Shown in pieces: positions 62,488 to 64,000 of a stretch of 64,000 bases of DNA; position 1 is the first letter of the stretch; each line of letters begins with the position of its first letter. The position numbers were made by a program, and so were the translations under genes. The notes under the pieces are model-generated. The model had not been told where the DNA came from. It was given only the letters and a program-made list of their open reading frames with translations, and did no database searches. Source of the DNA: JAFGDI01 sp963667715 (GTDB taxonomy: Bacteria > Planctomycetota > Phycisphaerae > Sedimentisphaerales > SM23-30); assembly GCA_963667715.1 (NCBI GenBank), contig OY763926.1:1922001-1986000 (forward strand), in the 5' to 3' direction.

Positions 62488-62539
62488 TTGTTATGAAAAT
62501 CACATTGTTACAAAATTAACATTGTTACGTTTTTCACAA
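62488..62539 (-). promoter_or_regulatory. Three Rex-like operators in tandem, 17-base period
   Basis: TTGTTA begins at 62488, 62505 and 62522, exactly 17 bases apart. Each starts an 18-base site of the Rex form TTGTGA-N6-TCACAA: TTGTTATGAAAATCACAT, TTGTTACAAAATTAACAT and TTGTTACGTTTTTCACAA. The third differs from the consensus at one position, the first at two, the middle at three. They lie just downstream of the rex promoter. Confidence 0.7.
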
Positions 62540-62548
62540 CGAAGCACT

Positions 62549-62577
62549 AATATAGACCTGAAATATCAATTAGTCAA
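62549..62577 (-). promoter_or_regulatory. Predicted promoter of rex-hydCBA
   Basis: On the minus strand TTGACT (62577-62572), a 17-base spacer and TATATT (62554-62549). Transcription would begin near 62542, directly into the Rex-like sites. Confidence 0.6.
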
Positions 62578-62704
62578 GTTTTTTTTAACTTTTTATAAAA
62601 AAGTTTATATATTTGCAGGTTGTTTAGTGTTGGCAGTCGATATGGGCTGTCCAGGTGGGTGTTTTCTGGTGTGGAAATGGTAATTTACGAGGTTTTTATG
62701 GGTC

Positions 62705-62733
62705 TTGACTGATAGGAGTATTGCGGTTATAAT
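62705..62733 (+). promoter_or_regulatory. Predicted valS promoter
   Basis: TTGACT (62705-62710), a 17-base spacer and TATAAT (62728-62733), 53 bases before the valS start. The leader is too short for a T-box. Confidence 0.65.
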
Positions 62734-62785
62734 GTTTTACCTTTAATTATATTTTGTAAGTAATTGAAATTCAGGAATTTAAATA

Positions 62786-64000
62786 ATGACAGAACAGCTT
62801 TCAACGGTTTATGAGCCATCAAATATAGAAGAGAGAGCCCTAGAGCTCTGGGCTGAGAAAAACAGCTTTAGTGCCGATCCAAAAAATCCGGCAGATTCGT
62901 ATACAATTGTAATACCGCCACCTAATGTTACGGCGGCATTGCACCTGGGCCATGCCTTGAACAATACGCTGCAGGATATCCTGATCCGCAAGCGTCGTAT
63001 GGAAGGTCGTAATACTTTATGGATGCCTGGGACAGATCATGCTGGTATTGCAACTCAGACAGTTGTAGAGAAGCGTATTCTGTCAGAAGAAGGTCGTCGT
63101 CGTACCGATTTTGAGCGGGACGAGTTTGTTGGCCGTATTCAGCAATGGAAAGATCAGTATGAGGCAACAATAGTAAATCAGCTGAAGAAGATGGGCTGTT
63201 CGTGCGATTGGGACAGAGTTCGTTTCACAATGGACGATGTTTGTGCCAAGGCGGTACGTGAGGTATTTGCCCGGTTGTTTGAAGATGAGCTTATCTATCG
63301 CGGTAAGCGTCTGGTGAACTGGGACCCGGCTACACAGACAGTATTGGCTGATGATGAAGTGGAGCATGAGACCGTTCAGGGATATTTCTGGTATTTGAAA
63401 TATCCGCTGGTGGAGCCTGTAGATCTTAACAGTCAGACTGTACATTATATAACAGTAGCTACAACCCGTCCAGAAACAATGCTGGGCGATACTGCGATCG
63501 CGATGAATCCGTCTGACCCTCGTGCTGATGCACTGGTAGGTAAGAAGGTTCGTTTGCCGCTGGTAGGCAGGGAGATCCCTATCGTAGCAGATCAGCATGT
63601 GGTATTGCCTGATCCTGAAAGTGAAGACGAGAAAGCACGTTTTTCAACAGGCTTTTTGAAAGTAACACCAGCACATGATACCAATGACTGGGAGATCGGT
63701 CTTCGTCATGGTCTGCCGGTGATCAATGTTATGGCTCCAGATGGTACGATCAGCGATAAGTTCGGCTGGGCAGATGCTGCCGGGTCAGAAGCAGAGTCGT
63801 ATCTGGGAATGGATAGATTTGAGGCGAGGAAGGCGATCGTAGAATGGTTCAAGCAGGAAGATTTGCTGGAAGATGTTCGCGATTATGCTCATGAAGTAGG
63901 TCACAGCTATCGCAGTCATGTGCCGATCGAGCCATATCTGTCTGATCAGTGGTATGTAGCGGTAAAGAAGCCGATCGAGAGTAAGGCTGGGGCTTTTGGA
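62786..64000 (+). CDS. valS: Valyl-tRNA synthetase, 5' part
   Basis: The frame is open from the ATG at 62786 to the last base of the window, 405 codons, so the C-terminal half is missing. The product is a class I synthetase charging tRNA-Val with valine. It starts TEQLSTVYEPSNIEERALELW. It has the ValS motif IPPPNVTAALHLGHAL with the HIGH-type HLGH, then WMPGTDHAGIATQ and the zinc-binding/editing domain VATTRPETMLGDTAIAMNP with TPAHDTNDWEIG. The last visible part, EPYLSDQWYVAVKK, matches the end of the CP1 insertion. AGGA lies ten bases before the start. It is transcribed divergently from rex. Confidence 0.97.
   Translation, partial: MTEQLSTVYEPSNIEERALELWAEKNSFSADPKNPADSYTIVIPPPNVTAALHLGHALNNTLQDILIRKRRMEGRNTLWMPGTDHAGIATQTVVEKRILSEEGRRRTDFERDEFVGRIQQWKDQYEATIVNQLKKMGCSCDWDRVRFTMDDVCAKAVREVFARLFEDELIYRGKRLVNWDPATQTVLADDEVEHETVQGYFWYLKYPLVEPVDLNSQTVHYITVATTRPETMLGDTAIAMNPSDPRADALVGKKVRLPLVGREIPIVADQHVVLPDPESEDEKARFSTGFLKVTPAHDTNDWEIGLRHGLPVINVMAPDGTISDKFGWADAAGSEAESYLGMDRFEARKAIVEWFKQEDLLEDVRDYAHEVGHSYRSHVPIEPYLSDQWYVAVKKPIESKAGAFG

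Noticed and set aside
62560..62785. T-box leader for valS
   Set aside because: The predicted promoter leaves a leader of about 50 bases, too short, and no specifier-terminator arrangement was found.
1..64000. CRISPR arrays, tRNA or rRNA genes
   Set aside because: The repeats are dispersed or in twos, never a regular array with unique spacers, and no tRNA cloverleaf or rRNA signature was recognised in the spacers.

Overview
The window reads as chromosomal DNA of a fermentative, polysaccharide-degrading bacterium. My best placement is Planctomycetota, class Phycisphaerae (Sedimentisphaerales-like). This is inferred from family content: secreted proteins with C-terminal dockerin-like repeats, a GLUG-repeat protein, a bifurcating [FeFe] hydrogenase operon under Rex, many glycoside hydrolases, and repeat-rich spacers. 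No rRNA, tRNA or CRISPR array was recognised. Conserved genes show canonical motifs and usually a GGAG/AGGA ribosome-binding site. Several likely starts lie inside longer open frames and were moved for that reason.

Layout. 0-2 kb: 3' part of a secreted GLUG/dockerin protein and its terminator. 2-5.4 kb: an AT-rich two-gene unit on the minus strand, an Hsp70-like protein with an unfamiliar C-terminus and a four-CxxC protein. 6.4-7.8 kb: a chorismate synthase homologue with altered active-site motifs. 8-13.4 kb: an oligopeptide ABC transporter with one ATPase. 13.9-18.2 kb: PBP4-type carboxypeptidase and a secreted beta-helix protein. 19-21 kb: transketolase. 21.2-28.5 kb: a plastic accessory region with a truncated Rhs protein, a variable tip and neighbouring membrane protein, three detached Rhs fragments, a broken GxxExxY gene, an IS4-like element and an FGE-ankyrin lipoprotein. 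28.5-31.3 kb: mosaics of dispersed repeats around a small prenyltransferase-fold-like gene. 31.4-34.9 kb: a BatD-like protein, ruvC, ruvA and rsmA. 35-52 kb: secreted proteins (GH31, a modular metzincin-like protein, a giant PPC-repeat dockerin protein, GH30), plus lemA and lipA. 52-56.7 kb: glyA, cimA behind an apparent attenuator, and a GH16. 57-62.4 kb: the rex-hydC-hydB-hydA-receiver cluster on the minus strand. 62.8 kb to the end: the 5' part of valS.

How the genes work together. GH16, GH30 and GH31 suggest glucan use outside the cell, with oligopeptides imported by the ABC system. Rex would sense NADH/NAD and control the bifurcating hydrogenase that disposes of reductant as H2; three Rex-like operators lie just downstream of a good promoter. 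The last gene of that cluster is a receiver-like protein with cysteines at two acidic-pocket positions. Isoleucine synthesis through citramalate seems controlled by an Ile-rich leader peptide and a terminator.

The intergenic DNA is crowded with dispersed repeat families. R1 carries TTAACGCAAAG and TTGGTTGG. R2 carries GGAAGAAGACTAAAGAA. R3 is a 95-base CGCGGATGGACACGG unit. R4 carries ACCACAGAGGACAC. R5 is the palindrome GAGACGCAA/TTGCGTCTC. R6 is made of GTGCAAA heptamers. R7 is a roughly 90-base unit ending in GCTTGTGCTACTTA. There is also a MITE-like pair. These families are the main unexplained structure in the window.
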